From an uncultured bacterium (lineage in GTDB: Bacteria; Cyanobacteriota; Vampirovibrionia; Gastranaerophilales; Gastranaerophilaceae): a DNA stretch of 64,000 nt. The stretch lies in NCBI GenBank assembly GCA_902792085.1, contig CADAYE010000013.1, forward strand, positions 1 to 64,000, in the 5' to 3' direction. Shown here one piece after another: positions 43,293-51,149 of this stretch. The notes beneath the pieces are model-generated. The model saw only the letters and a list, made by a program, of their open reading frames with translations. It was not told the origin of the DNA and searched no databases. Position 1 is the first letter of the stretch. Each line of letters starts with the position of its first letter. Both the position numbers and the translations under genes were made by a program.

Positions 43293-43901
43293 ATGGGAAT
43301 TGGAAAAGTATTATTTTCAGGAGCCAAAAAAGTCGTTAATTTTGTAAAGAAAAATCCTGAAATCGCCTTAGTTTCAGGTGCAGCTGGTATTGGAGGATTA
43401 ATTTTGAGCAAAGCCTTAACTATGAAACAAGATAAAGCAGCTGACTTTGTAAATCATTCTTTGTTAATTAATCCTGTCTTAAATCCGACAGGGTGTATCA
43501 GGCATATTATAAATCCAAGTGATAATGATACAAATAATTTGGATATGTCTTTAGTCAGGTATTTTGTTGAAAATAACAAACAAAAATATCAAAATGAATC
43601 TGACATGACTAAAGATAAAGTTACAAGACTTGCTACTTATGTGATTTACAATAACAATCTAAGTAAAGTGATAGATGCCGACGACGGCGGAAGAATAGAA
43701 TTTTATACAAATTCTAAAGGTAAAATAGTCGGCTCATTGAATAAGGACCAAGACGGTAAAATCAGAAATATAAGCATTAATCTTCCTAATGGCGGTTCTT
43801 ATATTGTAAACAGAAACAATGACGGAAGTTTTAATTATCAAATGGATAAATCCGTTAAAGAATTTTACGAAAACGGCGGAAAAGGTGTAAGATTTGCTTA
43901 A
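43293..43901 (+). CDS. Lineage-type hypothetical, 202 aa
   Basis: An amphipathic/hydrophobic start (FSGAKKVVNFVKKNPEIALV, then SGAAGIGGLILSKAL) suggests membrane association. The C-terminal half contains beta-strand-like repeats with Asp/Gly turns (IEFYTNSKGKIVGSLNKDQD, INLPNGGSYIVNRNNDGSFN) like YD/RHS-type or toxin-immunity-type strands, but too few to classify. AGAAAGGGGAA precedes the ATG. It ends at the split terminator at 43921. Confidence 0.72.
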   Translation: MGIGKVLFSGAKKVVNFVKKNPEIALVSGAAGIGGLILSKALTMKQDKAADFVNHSLLINPVLNPTGCIRHIINPSDNDTNNLDMSLVRYFVENNKQKYQNESDMTKDKVTRLATYVIYNNNLSKVIDADDGGRIEFYTNSKGKIVGSLNKDQDGKIRNISINLPNGGSYIVNRNNDGSFNYQMDKSVKEFYENGGKGVRFA

Positions 43902-43920
43902 ATAAAATTATGCAGGCAAT

Positions 43921-44052
43921 AAAAAAGCGAGAATTTTAAGATTCTGAAATACTCCGTTAAAATTACCATATTGTATGGTCGGGGCGAGATCCTGAAACAA
44001 GTTCAGGATGACAGTATTATTGGCATTCAGAATGACAAAATTCTCGCTTTTG
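43921..44052. terminator. Bidirectional terminator stem split by a palindromic repeat
   Basis: AAAAAAGCGAGAATTTT (43921-43937) and AAAATTCTCGCTTTTG (44037-44052) form the stem between converging genes. The 99-nt interior contains ATCCTGAAAC/GTTCAGGAT and ends CATTCAGAATGAC. Confidence 0.7.
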
Positions 44053-44072
44053 TTAATTATTAAAACTAAATT

Positions 44073-44882
44073 CTATTGTTGAGGAGCGTTTAACAATCCG
44101 TAAACTGCATCCCAACCGCTTATACCACCTCTGATTTTGAATTTTGCAATCTTATCAGCGGTTGTTTTTTGTGCTTTTTTGTATGTTTTGTCGTGTTTTT
44201 TAACCAATTTTTTGTTAGCATTTCTTGTTTCGGTTGCGCTTTTAGCGTAGGTTAAAAAGTTTCTGTATTCGTTGCAGCCATAACCGACTTTCAATTTTTC
44301 AGGATATACATAGGCAATGTAATCATAGATATTCAATGCTTTTTCAGCATTTGCAGGACGACCTATGATTGTATCCCAATATGTACCTGTTTGTTTTGTA
44401 TAAACAACGATTGCAGCAAGCGGATTGTAACCTGCAGTCACCATCAAATTAACCGCAACCAAATCTGCTTCTTTATCTTCTTTTGTAGTCTGATAGTTAG
44501 ATGCGAAGGTCTGAACCGTTGCAGATGTTGTAATATTTGTGTTTGTTGTAGATTGAAGCAAATTCATAACCTTATTTTTTGAAGCATGACCAAAAATGAT
44601 GTGACCTAACTGATTTGCAACAACTGCTGCAGTTTCGTTGTCGTTACCCGCAAAAGCAAGTTCCGCACTTGAAACATTAACAATTTTTGTTGAGATAAAT
44701 TCAGAATTGTTTGGAGTATCCGAAACAACCATAAATTTTACATTTGTTGCAGGAATACCGCTTTTGGTAAGCAATTTTTCCCCGACTTCCTGTACTTTAG
44801 ATGCAGGATTGTAAGTTGTTGCAGCAACAGATGGTATTCCGACCGCTATTGCAACAAAAAGACTTAATAATACCTTTTTCAT
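44073..44882 (-). CDS. Secreted M48-like protein with degenerate zinc site, 269 aa
   Basis: A signal peptide (MKKVLLSLFVAIAVGIPSVAA) directs export. The segment ETAAVVANQLGHIIFGHASK aligns with the M48 helix AHELGHVVAGH, but the HExxH becomes N90-Q91-L-G-H94. The downstream KEDKEADLVAVNLMVTAGYNP keeps the E-A-D of the third zinc ligand. The fold is therefore kept while catalysis is probably lost, which suggests a chaperone-like or BepA-like pseudo-peptidase role. AAGGAGATAG precedes the ATG. Confidence 0.8.
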   Translation of the reverse strand: MKKVLLSLFVAIAVGIPSVAATTYNPASKVQEVGEKLLTKSGIPATNVKFMVVSDTPNNSEFISTKIVNVSSAELAFAGNDNETAAVVANQLGHIIFGHASKNKVMNLLQSTTNTNITTSATVQTFASNYQTTKEDKEADLVAVNLMVTAGYNPLAAIVVYTKQTGTYWDTIIGRPANAEKALNIYDYIAYVYPEKLKVGYGCNEYRNFLTYAKSATETRNANKKLVKKHDKTYKKAQKTTADKIAKFKIRGGISGWDAVYGLLNAPQQ

Positions 44883-45005
44883 AAAACTATCTCCTTAATT
44901 ATCTTTGTCGGCTTGGTAAAGCCGACCTACTCTAAATAATATCCGTATTTATTCAATACACAACAATATTTTAGACCAAATATTTTTTTTTGTAAAAGGT
45001 ATTAC

Positions 45006-45152
45006 TTAATCGATAAAATACAATTTTTCTAAATTTTCAATAATATCTGCCATTGAAGACTCGATACGCTCCAGTTGAACTTCGTCATTGTATTTTTCAA
45101 CAATATTCTCATCAATTTCTTCAATTGGCATCAACATTTCATTAGCACACAT
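45006..45152 (-). CDS. Small acidic protein, 48 aa
   Basis: MCANEMLMPIEEIDENI to NLEKLYFID, one predicted amphipathic helix, net strongly negative. AGG lies 7 nt before the ATG. The length is below usual gene-calling limits. The reading frame is free of rare codons and fits its spacing between genes on the same strand. Function unknown; the call rests on the frame and weak Shine-Dalgarno only. Confidence 0.45.
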   Translation of the reverse strand: MCANEMLMPIEEIDENIVEKYNDEVQLERIESSMADIIENLEKLYFID

Positions 45153-45257
45153 TTTTTAACCTGCTTTCTTTACTTCTGTACCAACAAAAAGAACCCTCAA
45201 TTTTTGAAATTGATTAATTTAAAAATAATGTTTACAAAACTATACATAAACTATTTT

Positions 45258-46475
45258 TTATTCAGGCTTAATCACAGACAAAACATACTTGTCATCAACA
45301 AAATATTTTTGTGCGCATTTTAGAATTTCATCAGCAGTGACAGACTGAACCTGTTGCTTAATGTTATTGGAATAATTGTAACCTAAACCCAAAACATCAA
45401 ACTTGGCATAAGAACATGCCTGCTGAATATTTGTTTCTTCAAGAAATTCATACTTGCCGACAATATTAGTTTTTGCATTTTCAAGTTCCTCTTGACTGAC
45501 AGGAGCAGATTTAATTTTTTCTATTTCTTCATTAAACCCTTTCAGACAAGTTTCAATATTTGTCGGAGCAGTTGCAATATAAATCATAAAATTCCCTGCA
45601 AGTTTGTAGGTTTCATAAGAACTGCGAACGACATAAGCAAGTCCTTTTTTATCACGAAGTTCTAAAAATAATCTTGAACTCAAACCACAGGAACCCAAAA
45701 TTATATTCAGAAGTACAATGGCAGGGTAATCTGCTTCTCCATAAGTCGGCAAGAGCCAGCCTTTGATAATATGTGCCTGATTCAAATCAGCACGGGTATT
45801 TTGCGCAGTTTTCACAGTTTCAAGTTCAGGCTTCGGTATCATAAAGTTACCTGCGGTAGATATAGGCAACTTCCCGACAGTTTCATTGATTTGGTCAAAT
45901 ATTTTGTTTTTATCAAGTGTTCCTACAACCGCCAAACTTTTTTTACTGTTATTCAAAATATATTTAAAAGCATTTATAACATCTTCTTTTGTAACCTTGC
46001 CGATATTGTCTAAAATACGAACAAGCGAATTACCGTAATAGTGATTTTCAAACATCTCACGATAATAAGCATCCATTGCAGTTGTACGGGGAGAATCGAG
46101 TTCTGCCGAAATTTCTCCGACAAGTTTTGTTCTTTCTTTTTCAAATTCTTCAAATGTAGAATTTTTCAAAATATCATCCATAAGTTCGAGCGCTTTTGAA
46201 AAATCTTCATTCAGACAAACAAACTTTACTCTCAGATAGTTTGGGAACAATTCGCTTGAAAAATCTATTGCATATTTTTCAAATTCGTTTGCAAGTTGTT
46301 CTGAATTATATTTTTTAGTTCCCTGTAATAAAAGTCTTGCCATCAGGGTATAAATTCCTGCGATCTGCTCCGGCTGATTTATTGAAAAATTCAGACATAA
46401 AGCCATTCTTGGAGTATTTTTATTTTGTTTATATATAAATTGGACATTATTTTGTAATTTTAAAACTTCAGTCAT
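45258..46475 (-). CDS. M16-family peptidase homologue lacking the HxxEH motif, 405 aa
   Basis: The two-domain pitrilysin/processing-peptidase fold is clear: AGIYTLMARLLLQGTKKYNS aligns with the active helix, and LELRDKKGLAYVVRS is the C-terminal R...Y segment. The zinc motif H-x-x-E-H is replaced by T43, A46 and R47, so the protein is probably the non-catalytic half of a heterodimer. The catalytic partner usually lies next to it but is absent here. No signal peptide. AAGAGAGGCG precedes the ATG. Confidence 0.88.
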   Translation of the reverse strand: MTEVLKLQNNVQFIYKQNKNTPRMALCLNFSINQPEQIAGIYTLMARLLLQGTKKYNSEQLANEFEKYAIDFSSELFPNYLRVKFVCLNEDFSKALELMDDILKNSTFEEFEKERTKLVGEISAELDSPRTTAMDAYYREMFENHYYGNSLVRILDNIGKVTKEDVINAFKYILNNSKKSLAVVGTLDKNKIFDQINETVGKLPISTAGNFMIPKPELETVKTAQNTRADLNQAHIIKGWLLPTYGEADYPAIVLLNIILGSCGLSSRLFLELRDKKGLAYVVRSSYETYKLAGNFMIYIATAPTNIETCLKGFNEEIEKIKSAPVSQEELENAKTNIVGKYEFLEETNIQQACSYAKFDVLGLGYNYSNNIKQQVQSVTADEILKCAQKYFVDDKYVLSVIKPE

Positions 46476-46540
46476 AATCGCCTCTCTTATAGTTTGAGTT
46501 TAGCATAACGACATACAAAAGACAAATAATACAAATAATA

Positions 46541-46570
46541 AAAACGAGAATTTAAAAATTCTCGTTTTTT
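46541..46570. terminator. Intrinsic terminator
   Basis: AAAACGAGAATTT pairs with AATTCTCGTTTTTT around a very short loop. It follows the zinc peptidase gene on the minus strand. Confidence 0.8.
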
Positions 46571-46588
46571 ATTTATTTCGACTATATT

Positions 46589-47647
46589 CTACACTTCAAT
46601 TGTTTCAAAAAGGTCATTAACCTGTGCTTTATAAGTTTTTTCTTCTTTTGGTACTTCTTGTTCCGGTTTTACCTCTTGTGCAACTTTTTCCGGTTTTGCA
46701 ATGGCATCACGAACTTTTGATGCTAATACAGTTGCAGCAGTAATTCCAACACCCATTCCAAGATATGTCAACCAAGCGGCACCATTGAATTTGTTTAGCA
46801 ATTTATAATTTTTGGGTGATAAAACTCCTTTTGCCAATTTTGCACCTTTAACACTTGCAAGACCTTCTTCCAAGATTGTTGGTAATGTTCCTAAAAATGC
46901 CAATTTCCCACAATTGTCTTTTATAAATGTTGTAACTTTATCAACAACACCTGTTGGTTGTTCTCCTTCTGCTTTTTTACGTTTGAATATTGCCGTTAAC
47001 ATTGCTACCCCGGCCAATAGCATTCCCGGTTGACGGGATTTTTGAAGAATTTTACCAATTTTACTTGCATGTTTATTCAATGCATGTCCCATTTCGTGGA
47101 ATGATGCGTAAGACATTTTATCGGTATTAACATATATTTTATTTGTATTAGGCACAAAACAAGCATTTTTTCCCTCTACAATGGCACTTTTTGCAGTTTC
47201 TATTTTACTCTTTACTATTTTTTCCAATTGTGGGAATTTCTTAATCCATTTTGGTATTGCCTTATTTATATCTTTAACATCCGTAATATTTTTCACATTT
47301 ACAAATTCTGTACCATATTTTTGAGCGAGACCTGATTTACCAAAAGCTTCTTTTGATGCTTTAATAAATTCTTTTCCTGTTGCACTTAGTTCCTTGCTTA
47401 CAAATTTATCAAAAATTGGGTTGTATTGCTGAATATAATTTAATCTCTCCATTTCTTTCAAAGCACCTAAAACAGGTTTTCTGAAAGCATTTTGAATTGG
47501 TTTCATTGCAAGACTACCTGCCATATTTGCAGCTATTACTGCACCTGTTGTTGCTGCTACACCCGGTTTTTTGTAAATATCACCATTTTCTGTGTGAATG
47601 TACTTTTTACTGTCATAATTTCCCTGAATACCACTAACATTAACCAT
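46589..47647 (-). CDS. Putative membrane zinc metallopeptidase (HExxH), 352 aa
   Basis: SYASFHEMGHALNKHAS holds H184-E185-M-G-H188. ILEEGLASVKG (E260/E261) is a plausible third ligand, giving a gluzincin-type site. Hydrophobic segments near residues 30-48 (VAATTGAVIAANMAGSLA), 208-220 and 290-312 (WLTYLGMGVGITAATVLAS) suggest membrane association. The Pro/Glu/Lys-rich tail is probably flexible. GGAAAAGGGTTAGTT precedes the ATG. It is driven by a GCAATT-type promoter. Confidence 0.8.
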   Translation of the reverse strand: MVNVSGIQGNYDSKKYIHTENGDIYKKPGVAATTGAVIAANMAGSLAMKPIQNAFRKPVLGALKEMERLNYIQQYNPIFDKFVSKELSATGKEFIKASKEAFGKSGLAQKYGTEFVNVKNITDVKDINKAIPKWIKKFPQLEKIVKSKIETAKSAIVEGKNACFVPNTNKIYVNTDKMSYASFHEMGHALNKHASKIGKILQKSRQPGMLLAGVAMLTAIFKRKKAEGEQPTGVVDKVTTFIKDNCGKLAFLGTLPTILEEGLASVKGAKLAKGVLSPKNYKLLNKFNGAAWLTYLGMGVGITAATVLASKVRDAIAKPEKVAQEVKPEQEVPKEEKTYKAQVNDLFETIEV

Positions 47648-47708
47648 AACTAACCCTTTTCCTTTCCGTAATAAAAATACTAACCTAAATTAACCTTTTC
47701 CCTATACT

Positions 47709-47739
47709 TCTATAAAAAATTTTTGGTTGATAAAATTGA
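47709..47739 (-). promoter_or_regulatory. GCAATT-type promoter variant
   Basis: On the minus strand TCAATT (47739-47734), 14 nt, TTTTTTATAGA (47719-47709), then AGT-ATAGG. It is the weakest of the eight, but the spacing is identical. Confidence 0.4.
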
Positions 47740-47770
47740 CAAAATTTTAAAATGTGCTTTACATTTCGTT

Positions 47771-47804
47771 ACAAATATATTATTTATAATATGATATAAT
47801 TTGT
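47771..47804 (+). promoter_or_regulatory. Palindromic operator overlapping the hepT promoter
   Basis: ATATTAT-TT-ATAATAT (47777-47792) is a perfect inverted repeat flanked by ACAAAT and ATTTGT. The -10 TATAAT is at 47795-47800. It could be an autoregulatory site for the toxin-antitoxin pair. Confidence 0.45.
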
Positions 47805-47817
47805 CATAGAGGTAAGT

Positions 47818-48225
47818 ATGGTAGAAATTCGTTGGATTCAGAGGTTTGAAAATTTTAAAAAAGCAAATGAAAATTTGAATCAGGTTGCTGAATGTATAAA
47901 AAATAACGGAATAGATAAAATTTACACAATGGCTCTGATACAGGCTTTTGAAATGGCTTTTGAACTTGCATGGAAAACAATAAAAGATTATCTTGAATAC
48001 AATGGAACAAAAACTGACACTCCAAGAAACGCCATAAAAGAGGCTTTTAGTGCAAATTTGATAGTTGAAGGTCAACAGTGGATTGACATGATGGAAGCAA
48101 GAAATAAAACTTCGCATACATATAAGGAAGAATTTGCAAATCAAACTGCACAGGAAATTTTAAATATATATACTCGAATACTTTCAGATTTAGAAAAGAA
48201 ATTAGAAGGCGAAATCAATGGATAA
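47818..48225 (+). CDS. HepT/HI0074-like nucleotidyltransferase partner
   Basis: All-helical HEPN-type protein. The RX4H catalytic motif R95-NKTS-H100 followed by TY is intact, as in HepT toxins with RNase activity. The core QAFEMAFELAWKTIKDYLE is typical of HI0074. It is followed by the MNT partner with an 8-nt overlap, forming a HepT-MntA type toxin-antitoxin pair. GAGG precedes the ATG. The 135-aa length is normal. Confidence 0.92.
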   Translation: MVEIRWIQRFENFKKANENLNQVAECIKNNGIDKIYTMALIQAFEMAFELAWKTIKDYLEYNGTKTDTPRNAIKEAFSANLIVEGQQWIDMMEARNKTSHTYKEEFANQTAQEILNIYTRILSDLEKKLEGEING

Positions 48226-48514
48226 GTTTGGTTTACCTGAAAAAACTTATGAACTTATTAAAAATTATTTATCTACAGTAAAAGAAATTGATAATATAAA
48301 GATTTTTGGCTCAAGAGCAAGGGGGAATTATAAACCAAACTCAGACATCGATTTAGTTTTGTTTGGAAAAGACTTAAATGAGAAAATCATTTTGCATATT
48401 GCAACAGAGCTTGATGAACTCCCTACACCATACAAATTTGATATTTTAGATTACAAAACAATTGACAATGAAAATTTAAAAAATATCATTGATAATTTTA
48501 GTATAGATTTTTAA
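48218..48514 (+). CDS. MntA-like minimal nucleotidyltransferase (antitoxin)
   Basis: GSRARG (31-36) followed by SDIDLVLFG with D43 and D45 is the complete polymerase-beta-type motif. MntA enzymes adenylylate the HepT tyrosine near its RX4H motif and so neutralise it. That HEPN tyrosine (SHTY) is present in the partner. It is 98 aa, with translation coupled to hepT. Confidence 0.92.
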   Translation: MDKFGLPEKTYELIKNYLSTVKEIDNIKIFGSRARGNYKPNSDIDLVLFGKDLNEKIILHIATELDELPTPYKFDILDYKTIDNENLKNIIDNFSIDF

Positions 48515-48523
48515 GTTTTATGC

Positions 48524-48529
48524 TATACT
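48524..48529 (+). promoter_or_regulatory. Extended -10, leaderless type, for yifB
   Basis: TGC-TATACT ends 6 nt before ATG 48536. The whole stretch from TATGC through the ATGG is identical to the one before hom at 51150. Confidence 0.6.
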
Positions 48530-48535
48530 AAACCT

Positions 48536-50080
48536 ATGGTAAACAGGGTTCAATCAGGTACGGTAATAGGTTTAAATGCCTATAAAGTATGGGTAGAAAC
48601 GGATGTTATAAACTCGCTTCCCGGTATGTCAGTTGTAGGATTGCCTGATGCAGCGGTAAATGAGGCGCGTGACAGAGTAAAATCTGCCATAAAAAATTCA
48701 GGATATACTTTCCCTTCACAAAAAGTAGTTGTGAACCTTGCTCCTGCTGATGTAAAAAAGAACGGAACAGGCTTTGATTTGCCTATTGCAATAGGAATTT
48801 TAATTGAAGAAGAAGTTTTAACCTCTGAAAAAGTTGAAAATTATGCCTTCATCGGGGAACTTGCGTTAGATGGTTTAATTCGTCCTATTACAGGCGTTTT
48901 ACCACTTGTTTTAGGATTAAAAGAACAGGGAGTAACAAATGTTATTGTCCCGAAAGAAAACGCAAAAGAAGCGGCACTGATTGAGGGAATAAATATTTAC
49001 GGAGCGCAGAATTTATGTGAAATTGTTGCGCATTTTACTGATACTCAAATTCCTGTTACCAAAATTAATGTCAAAGATTATCTTGTTAAAAAATCTAATG
49101 AAGAATATATATTTGATTTTAAAGAAGTAAAAGGTCAGCAAAAAGCCAAAAAAGCACTTGAGATTGCGGCGGCTGGCGGGCATAATGTTCTTATGACAGG
49201 TTCTCCGGGGTCAGGCAAAACAATGATGGCAAAATGTTTTCCGTCAATTCTTCCGCCTCTTGAACTTGAAGAAGCTCTTGAACTTACCAAAATTTACAGT
49301 GTTTCAGGTCTTTTATCTTCTGACGAACCGCTTGTTGTAAAGCGTCCGTACAGACCTGTTCACCATACCGCTTCGGCAAACGGAATAATAGGCGGCGGAA
49401 GCAACCCAAAACCGGGAGAAATAACACTTGCTCACAGAGGAGTTTTATTTTTAGACGAAATGGTGGAATTTCCCCGACAAGTGTTGGAAGTATTAAGACA
49501 ACCGCTTGAAGACGGTGAGATTGTTATTTCCAGAGCGACTCATTCTGTTAAATATCCTGCAAAATTCATGCTTTTAGGCGCTATGAACCCATGCCCGTGC
49601 GGATTTTTGGGTGATAAAGAAAAACAATGCACCTGCTCTGATTTTCAAATCAGCAGATATCTGTCAAAACTCTCAGGTCCATTGTTAGACAGAATTGACT
49701 TGCAAATAGATGTACCAAGACTTACTCCGACTGAACTTTTAAACGCAGAACCGCCAAAAGAAAGTTCGGCAGACATAAGAAAAAGAGTAATAAAAGCAAG
49801 ACAAATCCAAGGCGTACGCTACAAAAACGAAAATATTCTGACAAACTCAGAATTAACACCAAAGCTTATAAAAAAATACTGTGTTTTAGATGAACAATCA
49901 AAAGAAATTTTAAAAACAGCAATAGTAAAATATCAACTCTCAGGCAGGCGCTACGACAGGATTTTAAAACTTGCACGAACCATAGCAGACCTTGACGAAA
50001 GCGAAAATATTACGGCAATACATCTCACCCACGCACTTCAGTTTAGAATGTTCCAACTTGAACAGTATGGAAAAGGTTAA
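48536..50080 (+). CDS. comM: YifB/ComM-family Mg-chelatase-like AAA ATPase
   Basis: The N-terminal ChlI-like domain (SGTVIGLNAYKVWVETDV; GLPDAAVNEARDRVKSAI) is followed by the AAA core. Walker A is MTGSPGSGKTMMAKC and Walker B LFLDEMVEFPR, with a zinc-like CPCGFLGDKEKQCTC and the C-terminal helicase-type lid. At 514 aa it is of normal length. ComM drives branch migration during natural transformation in other bacteria. Whether it does so here is inference; a type IV prepilin is nearby. Predicted leaderless. Confidence 0.95.
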   Translation: MVNRVQSGTVIGLNAYKVWVETDVINSLPGMSVVGLPDAAVNEARDRVKSAIKNSGYTFPSQKVVVNLAPADVKKNGTGFDLPIAIGILIEEEVLTSEKVENYAFIGELALDGLIRPITGVLPLVLGLKEQGVTNVIVPKENAKEAALIEGINIYGAQNLCEIVAHFTDTQIPVTKINVKDYLVKKSNEEYIFDFKEVKGQQKAKKALEIAAAGGHNVLMTGSPGSGKTMMAKCFPSILPPLELEEALELTKIYSVSGLLSSDEPLVVKRPYRPVHHTASANGIIGGGSNPKPGEITLAHRGVLFLDEMVEFPRQVLEVLRQPLEDGEIVISRATHSVKYPAKFMLLGAMNPCPCGFLGDKEKQCTCSDFQISRYLSKLSGPLLDRIDLQIDVPRLTPTELLNAEPPKESSADIRKRVIKARQIQGVRYKNENILTNSELTPKLIKKYCVLDEQSKEILKTAIVKYQLSGRRYDRILKLARTIADLDESENITAIHLTHALQFRMFQLEQYGKG

Positions 50081-50150
50081 TTTTTAAGTTTAAATAGCAA
50101 AATTTTAAAGGTATTAAGAATATTTATCAATCAAAAATAAAAATATTTCT

Positions 50151-50342
50151 GGCAATTATATATTATTTACCACAAAATTTTGGCAAAATGGTTATCCCTA
50201 ACGGATAATCACCCACCCAAATTTCTAAATTTCACATTCTGTTCAATTCTGTTCAATTTGAAATTTCTCCCTCCCTCACGAGGGAGGGTTGGGGTGGGTG
50301 CTGATTTTAACCTATTTTTGTGGTAACTCCTATATAGTTACC
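50151..50342 (+). repeat. MITE-like element, copy 2 (fullest copy)
   Basis: 192 nt with both inverted ends (start GGCAATTATAT, end TATAGTTACC), an internal GGTTATCC/GGATAATC hairpin and a CCCTCCCTCACGAGGGAGGG palindrome. Flanks ATATTTCT and ATATTTTT suggest an 8-bp target duplication. It fills most of the 269-nt gap after comM. Confidence 0.72.
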
Positions 50343-50349
50343 ATATTTT

Positions 50350-51081
50350 TTATTTATAGAACTGTTTATTAATGTATTTTTTATCAATTCTCTCATACCA
50401 CTTTTTAGTGCGTTTTTGATTAAAATCTTTCTGCATAAAATCCACATATTGAGGATAGTCTATTCTTTCATCCGCAAGTTTCTTTATTGCGTATTTTTGA
50501 GCAGAGTCATTTGTGTCCATTTTTTTGAATTTAAGTTTTTCATAAAACGGTGTAGATTCTTTATACGCAACAAGAAATACATCAGAAAATCTTTCCTTTG
50601 ATGAATCCAAAACTTTTAACAAAAGTTTTTTGCCTACATTCATCCCCCTATATTCCTGACTTACAGCAAGTCCATCAATGTATAGAGTATCTTTATCTCT
50701 CAGGTGTTTGCCTAAATCCATAACTCTTGAATATATTGCACCAACCAATTTTTGAGAACTGTTTTTTATAAGAATTACCGTTGTATCTCTGTCTTTGAAA
50801 TACTTTTTGTAATCTTTTATACTTGATTCAATATAATCATCATAAACATCTTTTTCCAAGGTTGGTTTACGGCACTTTTTCCAAAACGGATGAGAGGATG
50901 TATTTGCGAATATATCAAGGAAAAACTCTCCGATATTTTTGTAAAAACATTTCTTATACGATTTTGAATAATCTATTTCACTGCAATACAAATTTCCCTT
51001 TGATGTCCTTATTTTAAAAGGTTTTATCGGGCAATTAAGCGATGAAAAACTTATTGAATTTTTATAATTATTTATTTGCAT
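50350..51081 (-). CDS. GNAT-family acetyltransferase-like protein, 243 aa
   Basis: The N-terminus MQINNYKNSISFSSLN carries the lineage F-tag. The GNAT core is in the middle: VILIKNSSQKLVGAIYSRVM, then LAVSQEYRGMNVGKKLLLKVL with the acetyl-CoA loop R-G-M-N-V-G-K. FYEKLKFKKM closes the fold. Substrate unknown. No Shine-Dalgarno is visible. TAATAC ends 6 nt before the ATG, a weak match to the leaderless pattern. It ends 8 nt from the MITE. Confidence 0.82.
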   Translation of the reverse strand: MQINNYKNSISFSSLNCPIKPFKIRTSKGNLYCSEIDYSKSYKKCFYKNIGEFFLDIFANTSSHPFWKKCRKPTLEKDVYDDYIESSIKDYKKYFKDRDTTVILIKNSSQKLVGAIYSRVMDLGKHLRDKDTLYIDGLAVSQEYRGMNVGKKLLLKVLDSSKERFSDVFLVAYKESTPFYEKLKFKKMDTNDSAQKYAIKKLADERIDYPQYVDFMQKDFNQKRTKKWYERIDKKYINKQFYK

Positions 51082-51137
51082 GCAAGCGTATTAAAACATT
51101 AAAATATTTTTTTTTGCCTAATTTTTAATAATTATGC

Positions 51138-51143
51138 TATACT
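51138..51143 (+). promoter_or_regulatory. Extended -10, leaderless type, for hom
   Basis: TGC-TATACT then AAACCT then ATG, identical to the comM promoter. There is no Shine-Dalgarno. Confidence 0.6.
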
Positions 51144-51149
51144 AAACCT

